From contig DWWR01000116.1 of NCBI GenBank assembly GCA_019119645.1, positions 1 through 54,048 on the forward strand: a stretch of 54,048 nucleotides of DNA, read 5' to 3'. This DNA comes from Anaerobutyricum faecale (GTDB lineage: Bacteria > Bacillota > Clostridia > Lachnospirales > Lachnospiraceae). Both the position numbers and the translations under genes were made by a program. Shown here one piece after another: positions 41,991 to 50,733 of this stretch. The first letter of the stretch is position 1; each line of letters opens with the position of its first letter. Under the pieces are notes generated by a model. It worked only from the letters and a program-made list of their open reading frames with translations. It made no database searches and had not been told where the DNA came from.

Positions 41991-43241
41991 ATGGCAACGC
42001 CCAAAGGCGACAGCAATACAATCAGACAGATGGCGCAGGATCTGCGGGAGCAGCTTGTAAAAGACCGGCGGTATCTTCATCAGATACCGGAAATCGGAAC
42101 CGACCTTCCGGAAACCAGCGCATATATTAAGAAACGTCTCGACGAAATGGGGATTCCGTGGAAGGACTGCGGCGGCCCTCTTCCGGAAAAAATGACGGAA
42201 GATTATATGGCCGCAGGCTTTCCCCGCATGGAAAAAGAGACTGGTGTCATCGCTTCCATCGGCAGCGGAGAACCCTGTATTCTTCTCCGCGCGGACATGG
42301 ATGCTCTGCCGATCAAAGAAGATACTCCTCTGGAGTTTAAATCCGTCAACGGATACGGACACATGTGCGGACATGACGCCCACGCCGCTATGCTTCTCGG
42401 TGCCGCGCAGATTTTAAAGCAAATGGAAGACTCGCTGCCAGGCACTGTCAAGCTTATGTTCCAGCCCGGCGAGGAAACCGGAGCCGGCGCACGTCTCATG
42501 GTGGAAGACGGGCTTCTTGAGAATCCGGCACCGGGCGCTGCTTTCGGCATTCACGTTCAGCCTTCCGATACCACCGGACAGGCCGGCTACGCCATGGGAG
42601 TCAACTCCGCCTCTCTGGATACCTTCATACTGAAGATCAGAGGAAACGGCGGACACAGTTCTCAGCCGCAGCTTTGCACTGATCCCCTGATGGTCATGAA
42701 TCAGGTATATCAGGCAGTAAATCTGCTGGTGGGCCGCGAGACCGACCCGGCCGCCATGGTGGCTCTGACCTGCGGGGTGGCAAAGGGCGGCGCCGCCGTC
42801 AATATCATCCCCGATGAGGCGGAACTTCACATCGGCGTGCGTACATTAAACGTGGAGGCTGCGGAACATCTTAAAAAACGGATCCCTGAGCTGATCGATC
42901 ACTATGTAAAGGCGTGGAACGCCGATTATACGCTGACCACCTTCCACACCCCGTGTACCCTGACCAACGAACTTCTCTGCCAGGAACTGGTTCCCTGCTT
43001 AAAAGAAGTGCTGGGCGGCAGCAATGTCCACCAGATTCCGGCCATGTCAGCCACGGAAGATTTCGGCTACGTGACAGAAAAAGTACCGGGCATGTTCGTC
43101 TTTTTAGGCTCCGGCGCTCCGGACAGTGCGCCCCTGCACAGCCCGCAGATGGTGCTTGACGAGGACGTACTTCCCCTGGGAGCGGCCCTTCACGCCAATG
43201 TGGCGATATCCTGGCTGAAGAGTCACAAAAACTCTTTATAG
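41991..43241 (+). CDS. M20-family amidohydrolase (N-acyl amino acid / peptide hydrolase)
   Basis: A 416-residue di-zinc hydrolase of the M20D (IAA-amino-acid hydrolase, AbgA/B, hippurate hydrolase) type. Motifs: RYLHQIPEIG at the N-terminus, ILLRADMDALPI, the metal ligands HMCGHDAHAAMLLGAA, MFQPGEETGAGARLMVEDG, the dimerization-domain GNGGHSSQPQ and AMSATEDFGYVTEKVPG. It releases an amino acid or carboxylate from an amide. It is followed by a YfcC carrier 103 bp downstream, the usual pairing for uptake and cleavage of a substrate. An intrinsic terminator lies in its leader. GGAG precedes the ATG. Confidence 0.92.
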   Translation: MATPKGDSNTIRQMAQDLREQLVKDRRYLHQIPEIGTDLPETSAYIKKRLDEMGIPWKDCGGPLPEKMTEDYMAAGFPRMEKETGVIASIGSGEPCILLRADMDALPIKEDTPLEFKSVNGYGHMCGHDAHAAMLLGAAQILKQMEDSLPGTVKLMFQPGEETGAGARLMVEDGLLENPAPGAAFGIHVQPSDTTGQAGYAMGVNSASLDTFILKIRGNGGHSSQPQLCTDPLMVMNQVYQAVNLLVGRETDPAAMVALTCGVAKGGAAVNIIPDEAELHIGVRTLNVEAAEHLKKRIPELIDHYVKAWNADYTLTTFHTPCTLTNELLCQELVPCLKEVLGGSNVHQIPAMSATEDFGYVTEKVPGMFVFLGSGAPDSAPLHSPQMVLDEDVLPLGAALHANVAISWLKSHKNSL

Positions 43242-43344
43242 TTCCAGAACTTACGAACATCTGCAAATTATGCGGGCCTCCAACATGGGCCCTGCAATAT
43301 TTCAGATAACACATATTACATATATATAATAGAAAGGAAAAAAC

Positions 43345-44745
43345 ATGAATACACAAGCCAAAGCAAAGAAAGGCTTCCGCATGCCGCATGTCTTTATCAT
43401 CTTACTGTTAATCATGCTTTTTGTGGTTGTTCTTTCTTACCTCATCCCAAGCGGAAGTTACGAACGGGTGACAGACAGCGCAGGCATCACTGTCATTAAC
43501 CCGGACACCTTCCAGTATGTGGAAAATGAAACACCGATCACCTTTATGGATTATTTTGAGGCTGTCTACAACGGTTTCGTCAACGGCGCCACCATTATGG
43601 GCACACTCTTTATCAGTTCCGGCGTCATCTACCTGCTGGAAGTGAGCGGGGCCTTCGGAGCCGGCATCAACCTGATCTTACAGAAAACCAAAGGAAAAGA
43701 GTTCTCTGTGGTATGTATTTTCTATACCATCTTTGTTATTTTCGGCGTGCTGGGATACGGTGAGGCCGCCTATCCATTTTATCCTCTGGCGGTGACCATC
43801 GGATTCGCCCTGGGATATGACCGGATGGTCGGTACGGGACTTGCCATCATCGGAAGCACCGTAGGCTTTACTTCCGGCCTCATGAACACTTTTACCACCG
43901 GCGTGGCCCAACAGATCGTGGGACTTCCGCTGTTTTCCGGCATCGGCTTCCGTACCATCGGTCTTGTGGTCTTTTATATTATCGGTCTCGTGGGTCTCTA
44001 TGCTTATTGCCGCAAGATCAAAAAAAATCCGGAAGCGAGCCTCATGAGCGACGAATATCTGAGCCAGAATAAAGAAGACCATGTGTCCGGCATGGAAGAA
44101 ATGACTCTGCCGCGGATCCTGGGACTGCTGGTTTTCCTGTGCATTATCGTCATTCAGGGATTCGGCTGTATCCGCCTTGGCTGGAGCTTCCCGCAGATTG
44201 CCGCCATCTACGTGATCATGGGAATCCTTTTAACCATCATTTTCCGTTTCGAGCCGAGCAAAGCCTGTCAGCTGTTCTGTCAGGGCGCCGTGCGGGTCTT
44301 CGCCGCTGCTTTTGCCGTTGGCCTGGCCCAGTCCGTGGTAGTTCTCATGAATCAGGCGTGCATCATGGACACCATCGTCCACGCCATGTCCGTCCTGCTT
44401 CAAAACAAGAGTGCCATCCTTGCTCTGCTGATCATCTTCGTCTTTGTGACACTGTTTAATTTCCTGGTGGTATCCGGCAGCGGCAAGGCCGTCATCGTCA
44501 TGCCAATCCTGCAGCCTCTGGGCGAGATTCTTCACATCAACCAGCAGGTACTGGTGCTTACTTACCAGTACGGCGACGGCATCACCAACAGTTTCTGGCC
44601 GGGCAGCTCTCTGGTACAGCTCTCCATGTGCGGAGTGGACTACGGCTCCTGGATCAAGTTCTGCTGGAAAATCTATCTTTCCTTCATCGTCAGCGCATTC
44701 ATTCTCGTGATGATTGCCCAGGGCATCGGATACGGGCCGTTCTAA
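43345..44745 (+). CDS. YfcC-family membrane transporter
   Basis: A 466-residue polytopic carrier with 12 or so hydrophobic segments, of the YfcC/DcuC-like group in the ion-transporter superfamily. The start KKGFRMPHVFIILLLIMLFVVVLSYLIPSGSYER and the internal repeats GEAAYPFYPLAVTIGFALGYDRM and DGITNSFWPGSS are characteristic. Members carry amino acids, dipeptides or C4-dicarboxylates; related proteins are linked to arginine/ornithine exchange. Placed after the M20 amidohydrolase, it probably imports that enzyme's substrate or exports a product. The gene is complete and ends before a strong terminator. Confidence 0.9.
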   Translation: MNTQAKAKKGFRMPHVFIILLLIMLFVVVLSYLIPSGSYERVTDSAGITVINPDTFQYVENETPITFMDYFEAVYNGFVNGATIMGTLFISSGVIYLLEVSGAFGAGINLILQKTKGKEFSVVCIFYTIFVIFGVLGYGEAAYPFYPLAVTIGFALGYDRMVGTGLAIIGSTVGFTSGLMNTFTTGVAQQIVGLPLFSGIGFRTIGLVVFYIIGLVGLYAYCRKIKKNPEASLMSDEYLSQNKEDHVSGMEEMTLPRILGLLVFLCIIVIQGFGCIRLGWSFPQIAAIYVIMGILLTIIFRFEPSKACQLFCQGAVRVFAAAFAVGLAQSVVVLMNQACIMDTIVHAMSVLLQNKSAILALLIIFVFVTLFNFLVVSGSGKAVIVMPILQPLGEILHINQQVLVLTYQYGDGITNSFWPGSSLVQLSMCGVDYGSWIKFCWKIYLSFIVSAFILVMIAQGIGYGPF

Positions 44746-44761
44746 ATTTTATACAGACCGC

Positions 44762-44820
44762 AAAAAAGCTCTCCTTCTCCGGTGTACATTTGCTGTACTT
44801 CCGGCAAGGAGAGCTTTTTT
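44762..44820. terminator. Strong bidirectional terminator
   Basis: AAAAAAGCTCTCCTT and AAGGAGAGCTTTTTT form a 15-bp stem with an inner CCGG/CCGG arm. On the plus strand it ends the M20-YfcC unit; on the minus strand it lies about 120 bp after the macrodomain gene. Confidence 0.9.
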
Positions 44821-44938
44821 ATCTTTCCACAGATATTCCTTTCAGCACTGACTTTCTCTTACCATAGAATATATTCTGTCAGACAATTAAATGACTTCCC
44901 CCAGATTCTCTCTGAGGGAAGAAAAAATGAGATATGAT

Positions 44939-45718
44939 TTATTTCAGAATCTCCCGATATATTTCCTGATCTTCCGGCTTGAACACATTAAATACGACTC
45001 GTTCTATGGATGTATCTTGTTTCAGATATTCCCGCACGGTCTTCACCGCGATCTCCGCCGCTTTCTGTTGTGGAAAATGAAACTCTCCTGTGGAGATACA
45101 GCAGAAAGCGATACTTTTCAGTCCGTTTTCCGCGGCCAGTCCAAGGCAGGAACGGTAGCAGTCTGCCAGCTGCCGGCAGTGCTTTTTTGTAAGTTCCCCT
45201 GACACAATGGGGCCAACCGTATGAATCACATAGAGGGAAGGCAGATTATAGGCCGGTGTAATCTTTGCCTGCCCGGTGGGTTCTTCATAGCCCTGCTCAT
45301 TCATGATCTTGTCACAGTCCAACCGGAGCTGAACGCCCGCATAGGTGTGGATGATGTTATCAATACAGGAATGACAGGGTACAAAACACCCTCTCAGAGC
45401 ACTGTTGGCAGCGTTTACAATGGCGTCAATCTTTAACGTTGTGATATCGCCCCGCCACAATACCAGACGGCCGTCCAGAGAAGACGGCGGCAGCAGCTCG
45501 CTGTCTGTGATTCCCTTTTCTGCCGTCTCTTCCTGAAGATATTCGTCCTGTATCCTGAGGAATTCTTCTTTTGCCGGACGGGGCGGACGGACATTCATCA
45601 GACTGCGAAGCAGTCCTTTTTGCTCCTCCTCACTGTCAGGTATTTTCATATCTCTATATGGAGGAAATTCCGACAACAATTCCTGAATCAGATATTCCCG
45701 CTTTTCTTTTTGTGTCAT
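44939..45718 (-). CDS. Zinc-type macrodomain protein-ADP-ribose hydrolase, SirTM-linked
   Basis: A 259-residue protein with an N-terminal helical extension (~1-85) and a macrodomain. The ADP-ribose loop is VNAANSALRGCFVPCHSCIDNIIH: within it the Cys-x-x-x-Cys-His spacing supplies the zinc ligands of Zn-dependent macrodomains. VIHTVGP and FCCISTGEFHFPQQKAA are the other conserved loops. It removes ADP-ribose that the neighbouring SirTM attaches. The start overlaps the SirTM stop by 4 nt, so the two are coupled. Confidence 0.92.
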   Translation of the reverse strand: MTQKEKREYLIQELLSEFPPYRDMKIPDSEEEQKGLLRSLMNVRPPRPAKEEFLRIQDEYLQEETAEKGITDSELLPPSSLDGRLVLWRGDITTLKIDAIVNAANSALRGCFVPCHSCIDNIIHTYAGVQLRLDCDKIMNEQGYEEPTGQAKITPAYNLPSLYVIHTVGPIVSGELTKKHCRQLADCYRSCLGLAAENGLKSIAFCCISTGEFHFPQQKAAEIAVKTVREYLKQDTSIERVVFNVFKPEDQEIYREILK

Positions 45719-46752
45719 TTTCTCACCCCTGTTTCTGACATTTCCTGCAGTGTCTGTCCGATATCCGCATTGATACAGAGGGATTTGTCCTTGATTTCAT
45801 CCGGAGCCCAGGCTTCGCCCAGATTGATACATCCGTATACCGCCTCCGGCTGCTCTCCGGTCATTCGCCAGAAATTAAATTTAATGATAGACGGCGTGTT
45901 CATTCCGGTCCCAAGCTCCAGATAGACTGTTTTAAGATTCCGGTGGCGTCGCAGGAATCCGCTGTATCTTTCCGCCGCCCGGTGCCAGCCTTCATCTTCC
46001 ACAAATGTGTTGTCAGCGCGCAGATTCATGCTCATGGGACGTCCGCACCGCGGGCAGCGGGGGATAAGTTCTGCCGGTATCCGCATCCCGGCCTTCTTCC
46101 CCTTGGGCAGAGCAAGTTTTTCTTTTTCTCCGCTTTCCCCAAAAAGAAATCCCTGAGCTTTCAGCATCTCTTCCACCTGGCTTTCGTTATCGTAGGTTTC
46201 CCGGTGACACGGCCCGGAACACTGCCAGAGACCATAATCGCCCTGGGTATAGAACAGACGCTTCTTGTCAAAACCCGCCTTCTGAAAACAGTGATCCACA
46301 TTGGTGGTGAGGACAAAATAGTCCTTGTTTTTCACCAGCTTTAAGAGCTGCTCATATACCGGTTTCGGCGCATTCATGTAGCGGTTGATGTAAATGTAGC
46401 GGCTCCAGTAAGCCCAGTATTCTTCCAGAGAATCAAAAGGATAAAACCCACCGGAGTACATATCCTCAAAACCATATTTTTCCGCAAAATCCCCAAAATA
46501 TTTCCGGAAGCGGTCTCCCGTATAGGTAAAGCCCGCCGAAGTGGAAAGACCGGAACCGGCGCCGATCACCACGGCATCCGCGGATTCTATAGCGTGTTTT
46601 AATATCACAGCCTTTTTTTCGCCGTCCGGCTTTATCTGCCATTTCTTCTGAAGGTTCCGTCCGTCGCTGTTTCCGGCTGTTTTGCCGGCTGTGAAATCAG
46701 TTACCTTATTCGTTTTCTTTTCCTTTCTTTTTTGTAATTTTTCCAAAAACAT
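45715..46752 (-). CDS. SirTM-type sirtuin (class M, protein ADP-ribosyltransferase)
   Basis: A 345-residue Sir2-fold enzyme. The NAD loop is GAGSGLSTSAGF (64-75); TTNVDH (149-154) follows. The usual catalytic HG is replaced by QG in TQGDYGLWQC (169-178), a mark of class M sirtuins that mono-ADP-ribosylate rather than deacetylate. Zinc is bound by Cys178/Cys182 and Cys233/Cys236. In staphylococci and streptococci SirTM modifies a lipoylated GcvH-like protein encoded in the same operon; no gcvH or lipoate ligase gene is found here, only the macrodomain partner. The start has AAAGGTG upstream. Confidence 0.92.
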   Translation of the reverse strand: MFLEKLQKRKEKKTNKVTDFTAGKTAGNSDGRNLQKKWQIKPDGEKKAVILKHAIESADAVVIGAGSGLSTSAGFTYTGDRFRKYFGDFAEKYGFEDMYSGGFYPFDSLEEYWAYWSRYIYINRYMNAPKPVYEQLLKLVKNKDYFVLTTNVDHCFQKAGFDKKRLFYTQGDYGLWQCSGPCHRETYDNESQVEEMLKAQGFLFGESGEKEKLALPKGKKAGMRIPAELIPRCPRCGRPMSMNLRADNTFVEDEGWHRAAERYSGFLRRHRNLKTVYLELGTGMNTPSIIKFNFWRMTGEQPEAVYGCINLGEAWAPDEIKDKSLCINADIGQTLQEMSETGVRK

Positions 46753-46865
46753 TCCGATTCACCTTTCTCTGACAAACTGTATGCGCGCGGCTTTCAGGCT
46801 CTCCCGCCATCCACAGCTGCCGGAATTCTCAAACTATCCTGTTGCATCTCCGATGGCCAGGATCC

Positions 46866-47651
46866 TCAGACTGCACCGCTGTACTCACAGTCCCCCAGTT
46901 TTTCTTCCGGCAAATGGCATCGCCGGCGCTCTTTTTCCACCAGTTTTTTTACATAGTCCGTAGCCGGTGCGTGGAGAATCTCATGGGGCGGAGCAAACTG
47001 CTGGATGCTGCCCGCATCCATCACCAAAACCTTTGTCCCCAATTTTAATGCTTCTCCAATGTCATGGGTGACAAAGAGAACTGTGATCCCCGTCTCCCGG
47101 TGGATCCGGGCGATTTCTTCCTGCAGACTGCCTCTGGTGATCTCATCCACCGCCCCGAAAGGCTCATCCATCAGCAGGATATCCGGAGACGCCGCCAGCG
47201 CCCGGGCGATACCGACCCTCTGCTGCTGTCCGCCGGACAGTTCCGCCGGATAACGGCCGCGCAGGGAATCTTCCAGCCCCACGATGTTCATCCACTTTGT
47301 GACTGCCTGCTCTGTCCGCTTTTTATCTTTTTTGTTGAGCAGATTCGGCACATAGGCGATATTTTTCTCCACCGTCATATGCGGAAACAGCACGCTTCCC
47401 TGGATGGCATAGCCGATGTTGCGGCGCAGCATGGTCAGATCTGCCTGCCGGGTACTGTTTCCTTCCACCAGGACTTCCCCGCTCACGGGCTCCACCAGCC
47501 CGTTTACCATTTTCAGGATCGTCGTTTTTCCGCAGCCCGAAGAGCCGATGATAGTGACAAACTCCCCTTTTTCAATGGAAAGATTAAAGTTTTCGATGAT
47601 CGTCTTCTCTCCATAGGCCATACAGATATTTTTATATTCTATGATACTCAT
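46866..47651 (-). CDS. Osmoprotectant ABC transporter ATP-binding protein (OpuCA-like)
   Basis: An ATPase of 261 residues from the ATG at 47651 (AGAGGTG upstream); a longer frame to 47747 overlaps the binding-protein gene. Walker A GSSGCGKTT (~35-43), Q-loop YAIQGSVLFPHMT, signature LSGGQQQRVGIARAL, Walker B ILLMDEPFGAVD and switch HD in FVTHDIGEA. The C-terminal CBS pair of many OpuCA/ProV proteins is absent; a Cys-containing tail (RRRCHLPEE...) takes its place. It energises uptake of a quaternary-amine type solute together with the binding protein and permease encoded upstream. Confidence 0.92.
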   Translation of the reverse strand: MSIIEYKNICMAYGEKTIIENFNLSIEKGEFVTIIGSSGCGKTTILKMVNGLVEPVSGEVLVEGNSTRQADLTMLRRNIGYAIQGSVLFPHMTVEKNIAYVPNLLNKKDKKRTEQAVTKWMNIVGLEDSLRGRYPAELSGGQQQRVGIARALAASPDILLMDEPFGAVDEITRGSLQEEIARIHRETGITVLFVTHDIGEALKLGTKVLVMDAGSIQQFAPPHEILHAPATDYVKKLVEKERRRCHLPEEKLGDCEYSGAV

Positions 47652-47667
47652 ATGTTTGTCACCTCTA

Positions 47668-48657
47668 TTACTCCAGCAGCCCTTTTTCCTGTAAAAATGC
47701 GCTGGCCACATCTTCCGGCTCCCGTCCTTCGGTCTCCACCTGATCATTCATCTTTGCCATCTCTGCGTCTGTGATCAGATTCTCCACCTTGTCAAACACC
47801 TGCTGCAGCTCCGGATGATCCTCAAGCACTTCATTTCTCACCACAAAACCACACATATAGGATGGATACAGCCCCTTGTCATCCTCCAGAACCACCGCAT
47901 CCGCCGTGGAAAGCTGTCCGTCTGTGGTGAAAATATTCATCACATCAATTTCTTTCTGAGCCAGGGCATCGTATTTCAGCCCGATATCCAGATCCATGGT
48001 ATCTTTAAAGGTCAGACCGTAGGTATCGCAGAGGGCGTCATAACCGTCTTCCCGCTCAAAAAAGTCATACTCTGCTCCGAATACCAGCTGGCCGGATACC
48101 GCCGCCAGATCGGAATAGGTTTTCAGATTATACTTCTTCGCAATATCGCTGGCCACCACCAGACCGTAAGTATTATTAAAACCCAGCATTCCCGTCCAGG
48201 TCATATCCATCTTCTCATAACCAGCCTGCAGCTGATCAAACATGCTCTCATCATAAAGGCTTTCTTCTTTCAATACTTCATTCCAGCCGCTGCCGGTGTA
48301 CTCCGGATAAAAATCGAACTCCCCTTCTTCCATGGCCGGCTGAATGTTGGCGGTGCCGCCGCCCACCCCCTCCGTGATCTCCACCGTCAGATCCGTATCC
48401 TGCTCAATGAGAGTCTTCATCATACTCCCTATAATGTACTGCTCCGTCATGGGTTTCGTTGCCATACGGATGGTCTGACTGCTCTGTCCGCATCCGGTAA
48501 GAATTCCCGCTGCGGTAACGGCTGTCAGCAGCAAAGCCGTTCCTTTTTTTAAGCCTCCTCTTTTTCTGCCAGCTGAATTTTTGCTGATATTCTCTGTTTT
48601 CAGGCCGCAGATCTTCACATTTTCTTCTCTCTTACACTTCTTTTCAAATTTTCCCAT
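47668..48657 (-). CDS. Osmoprotectant ABC transporter substrate-binding lipoprotein (OpuCC-like)
   Basis: A 329-residue lipoprotein. An unusually long basic N-terminus (residues 1-38) precedes the hydrophobic core and lipobox ILTGC, so Cys56 is the lipidated residue. The mature part is a type II periplasmic-binding fold of the OpuAC/OpuCC class: KPMTEQYIIGSMMKTLIE, GTANIQPAMEEGEFDFYPEYTGSGW and DIGLKYDALAQKEIDVMNIFTTDGQL. It captures glycine betaine, choline, carnitine or a similar solute; the aromatic cage cannot be assigned by eye. GAGGAG precedes the first ATG, which supports the long form. Confidence 0.93.
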   Translation of the reverse strand: MGKFEKKCKREENVKICGLKTENISKNSAGRKRGGLKKGTALLLTAVTAAGILTGCGQSSQTIRMATKPMTEQYIIGSMMKTLIEQDTDLTVEITEGVGGGTANIQPAMEEGEFDFYPEYTGSGWNEVLKEESLYDESMFDQLQAGYEKMDMTWTGMLGFNNTYGLVVASDIAKKYNLKTYSDLAAVSGQLVFGAEYDFFEREDGYDALCDTYGLTFKDTMDLDIGLKYDALAQKEIDVMNIFTTDGQLSTADAVVLEDDKGLYPSYMCGFVVRNEVLEDHPELQQVFDKVENLITDAEMAKMNDQVETEGREPEDVASAFLQEKGLLE

Positions 48658-48726
48658 TTTTTGTCTCCTCTTTATACCTTTGACTGTTTTCCTGCTATTC
48701 CGTTTTTATGATTTTTCCAACCACTT

Positions 48727-49365
48727 TTATGCAACACTATGCCGTTTTGTCTTTTTTTCCACCTGTCCGATGAGGACATCCACCACAATGGCCAAAACAG
48801 CGATTAAAAGACTGCCCACCAGCGTCATGGCTTTGTTGTTGGTGGTGATTCCCCGGTAGATGGCCACCCCCAGTCCGCCTGCTCCGATAAAAGAGGCAAT
48901 ACCTGACAGAGCGATGGTCATGACCGCCATGTTCCGGATCCCGGAAATGATCACCGGCATCGCCAGCGGCAGCCTGACTTTCACCAGGGTCTGTAGGCGC
49001 GTGCTTCCCATACCTGTGGCCGCTTCCAGCAGCAGAGGACTTACATTGGTAAGACCGGTGTGGGTATTTCTCACCATGGGAAGCAGCGCGTAGACCGTCA
49101 GGGCGATGACCGCCGTGGTATCTCCCACTCCCGACAGCGGGATCAGAAATCCCAGCAGGGAAATGGACGGAATCGTGTAAATGAAATTGACGATTCCAAT
49201 GACAATCCTGGAACTCTTCTGATATTCGCTGATGACAATTCCAATGATCAGACCGATCACCATGGCAATGGCGATGGAAAGCAATGAAATCTGTATGTGC
49301 TCCACAAGAAGCTCCAGAAAGAAATCCCAGCGGTTCTGTATCAAATCAATGATTTCTGTTATCAT
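48727..49365 (-). CDS. Osmoprotectant ABC transporter permease (OpuCB-like)
   Basis: A 212-residue permease with about five helices and the EAA-loop sequence EAATGMGSTRLQTLVKVRLPLAMPVI that contacts the ATPase. Only one permease gene is present, whereas OpuC systems usually have two (OpuCB and OpuCD), so it may work as a homodimer. The start overlaps the stop of the upstream Fe-S flavoprotein gene by 4 nt, which puts the transporter in an operon headed by that gene. GAGGG lies just before the ATG. Confidence 0.92.
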   Translation of the reverse strand: MITEIIDLIQNRWDFFLELLVEHIQISLLSIAIAMVIGLIIGIVISEYQKSSRIVIGIVNFIYTIPSISLLGFLIPLSGVGDTTAVIALTVYALLPMVRNTHTGLTNVSPLLLEAATGMGSTRLQTLVKVRLPLAMPVIISGIRNMAVMTIALSGIASFIGAGGLGVAIYRGITTNNKAMTLVGSLLIAVLAIVVDVLIGQVEKKTKRHSVA

Positions 49366-50129
49366 AAATCATCCCTCTTTTCCTGCTGTTTTTTTGCTCT
49401 GTCCGGATTTTCATTGTTTTGCCCGGATTTTTCACAGTTCCGCACCGCACTCTCATTTTCCAATCTTTTCTCTATGGCCGAAACCGGGCAGTTTTCAAAA
49501 CATAATCCACAGTGCAGGCAATGCTCCTGCATGATGCGGTACGGTGTTCCCGGTTCAATGCACTGCTGCGGACAGAGACCGGCACATTTTCCACAGCCGA
49601 TGCAGGCATCCGTGATCAGAAAACCTTTCTTCACCGGGGCTACCGCCTCAGCCGCCTTCCGGTCGTTCCGGCTCTGGTCTGTATTCTGCTTCTCAGTCCT
49701 GATATCACTTCCCAGCCGGAAGGCTGCCCGGTAAATGGGACTCTTCCCCAGGTCAAAAAACTCCACCTGCCCTTCAGAGATGCAGAATGGTTCCAGAATG
49801 TAACGGCTCTCCCCCGGATAAACCCCTTTCATGGAAGGATTCTCTTCAAATATCCGGTCGATCCACATTTTCTGATCTTCCAGTTTTTCTGCCCTGCCGT
49901 CAAGACGGATCATCTGCCAGTCCTTCGTCAACCCGGTAACCGCCACATCGCCGGAAGCCATCAACTGTCTATAAAAGTCTTTTCCCCGGGCTGTGCAGAA
50001 ATACAGTTTTTCATTTTCCGCCAGCATCACATCAATGATGCGGATCTGCGGTTTCCCATCTTCTGATACCGTGGCGAAAGCCACATCCTTTATCTCCCGT
50101 AATAAATCAAGACATTTTTGTGCGTTCAT
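49362..50129 (-). CDS. PNPOx-like flavin-binding domain fused to two [4Fe-4S] motifs
   Basis: A 255-residue redox protein. Residues ~1-140 form a pyridoxamine-phosphate-oxidase-like split barrel (FATVSEDGKPQIRIIDVMLAE, FCTARGKDFYRQLM), likely to bind FMN or F420-like flavin. After a charged linker the C-terminus has two ferredoxin clusters, CIGCGKCAGLCPQQC and CLHCGLCFENCP. The tail is rich in Asn, Lys and Glu. It could reduce a flavin-bound substrate using ferredoxin electrons. It is coupled to the OpuC-like permease by a 4-nt overlap, an unusual partner. Confidence 0.88.
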   Translation of the reverse strand: MNAQKCLDLLREIKDVAFATVSEDGKPQIRIIDVMLAENEKLYFCTARGKDFYRQLMASGDVAVTGLTKDWQMIRLDGRAEKLEDQKMWIDRIFEENPSMKGVYPGESRYILEPFCISEGQVEFFDLGKSPIYRAAFRLGSDIRTEKQNTDQSRNDRKAAEAVAPVKKGFLITDACIGCGKCAGLCPQQCIEPGTPYRIMQEHCLHCGLCFENCPVSAIEKRLENESAVRNCEKSGQNNENPDRAKKQQEKRDDL

Positions 50130-50181
50130 GTTTTCTACCTCTTTCTTTTACATATCCTGTTTTATATCTGCTTTAATTTCT

Positions 50182-50661
50182 TTATCTCTTTAACCTTATC
50201 TTTTTATCCGTCCACCCGGCGCCTTTTTTATCTCCGGCCGATGAATCCGGCCTTCTTCCACGGTTCTCTGTGTTCCTCTGGCATAGCGGATAAATGCCTT
50301 TCTCCGCCAGCCGTTCCATTTCTTTATATGCCAGATTCCGAAATACATGCATCTGTTCGCTGTCATCAATGAGTGTAAACTCCACTTGCTGCTTGTTTCC
50401 GCCATTGGGAGCATTTCCCAGACGCCGGAGCATATCTTTTATCATCGCGGAGTCCACGTTTCGGTTCTGATACCGCCGGCAGGAATGACGATTGGCAATG
50501 AGCTCGTTGATCACTCTCTCCGCTTCCGGGATATCCGGCACAGGAAGACTGTCCTCCGGCTTTTTACCGAGAACCTCAATGGCTCCCGGACAGACCTTCA
50601 CGCACACTCCGCAGCCCACGCATTTTTCCTCATTCACTTTAAATCCTGCGATATTGTTCAT
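50182..50661 (-). CDS. Ferredoxin-nitroreductase fusion, C-terminally truncated
   Basis: A 159-residue frame. Residues 9-28 carry one [4Fe-4S] motif, CVGCGVCVKVCPGAIEV. From ~48 a nitroreductase fold begins (INELIANRHSCRRYQNRNVD, LGNAPNGGNKQQVEF), but it stops matching after EMERLAEKGIYP (~130). The last 29 residues are low-complexity Arg/Lys/Gly and look like out-of-frame reading. Full-length relatives are about 270 residues, so half of the FMN-binding fold is missing. In a neighbouring frame the end reads HRPEIKKAPGGRIKR, possible evidence of a junction. It probably is not functional. GGAGG precedes the ATG. Confidence 0.75.
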   Translation of the reverse strand: MNNIAGFKVNEEKCVGCGVCVKVCPGAIEVLGKKPEDSLPVPDIPEAERVINELIANRHSCRRYQNRNVDSAMIKDMLRRLGNAPNGGNKQQVEFTLIDDSEQMHVFRNLAYKEMERLAEKGIYPLCQRNTENRGRRPDSSAGDKKGAGWTDKKIRLKR

Positions 50662-50733
50662 TTCCTGTCCTCCTTTATATCTCCATTATACGAATGCATT
50701 TTCAGAAAAAAAGTACGCACTTTTTTATGCCCT

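Noticed and set aside
41921..42130. A 69-codon ORF starting in the M20 leader
   Set aside because: It overlaps the M20 gene in another frame, has no ribosome binding site, and most of it is shadow coding.
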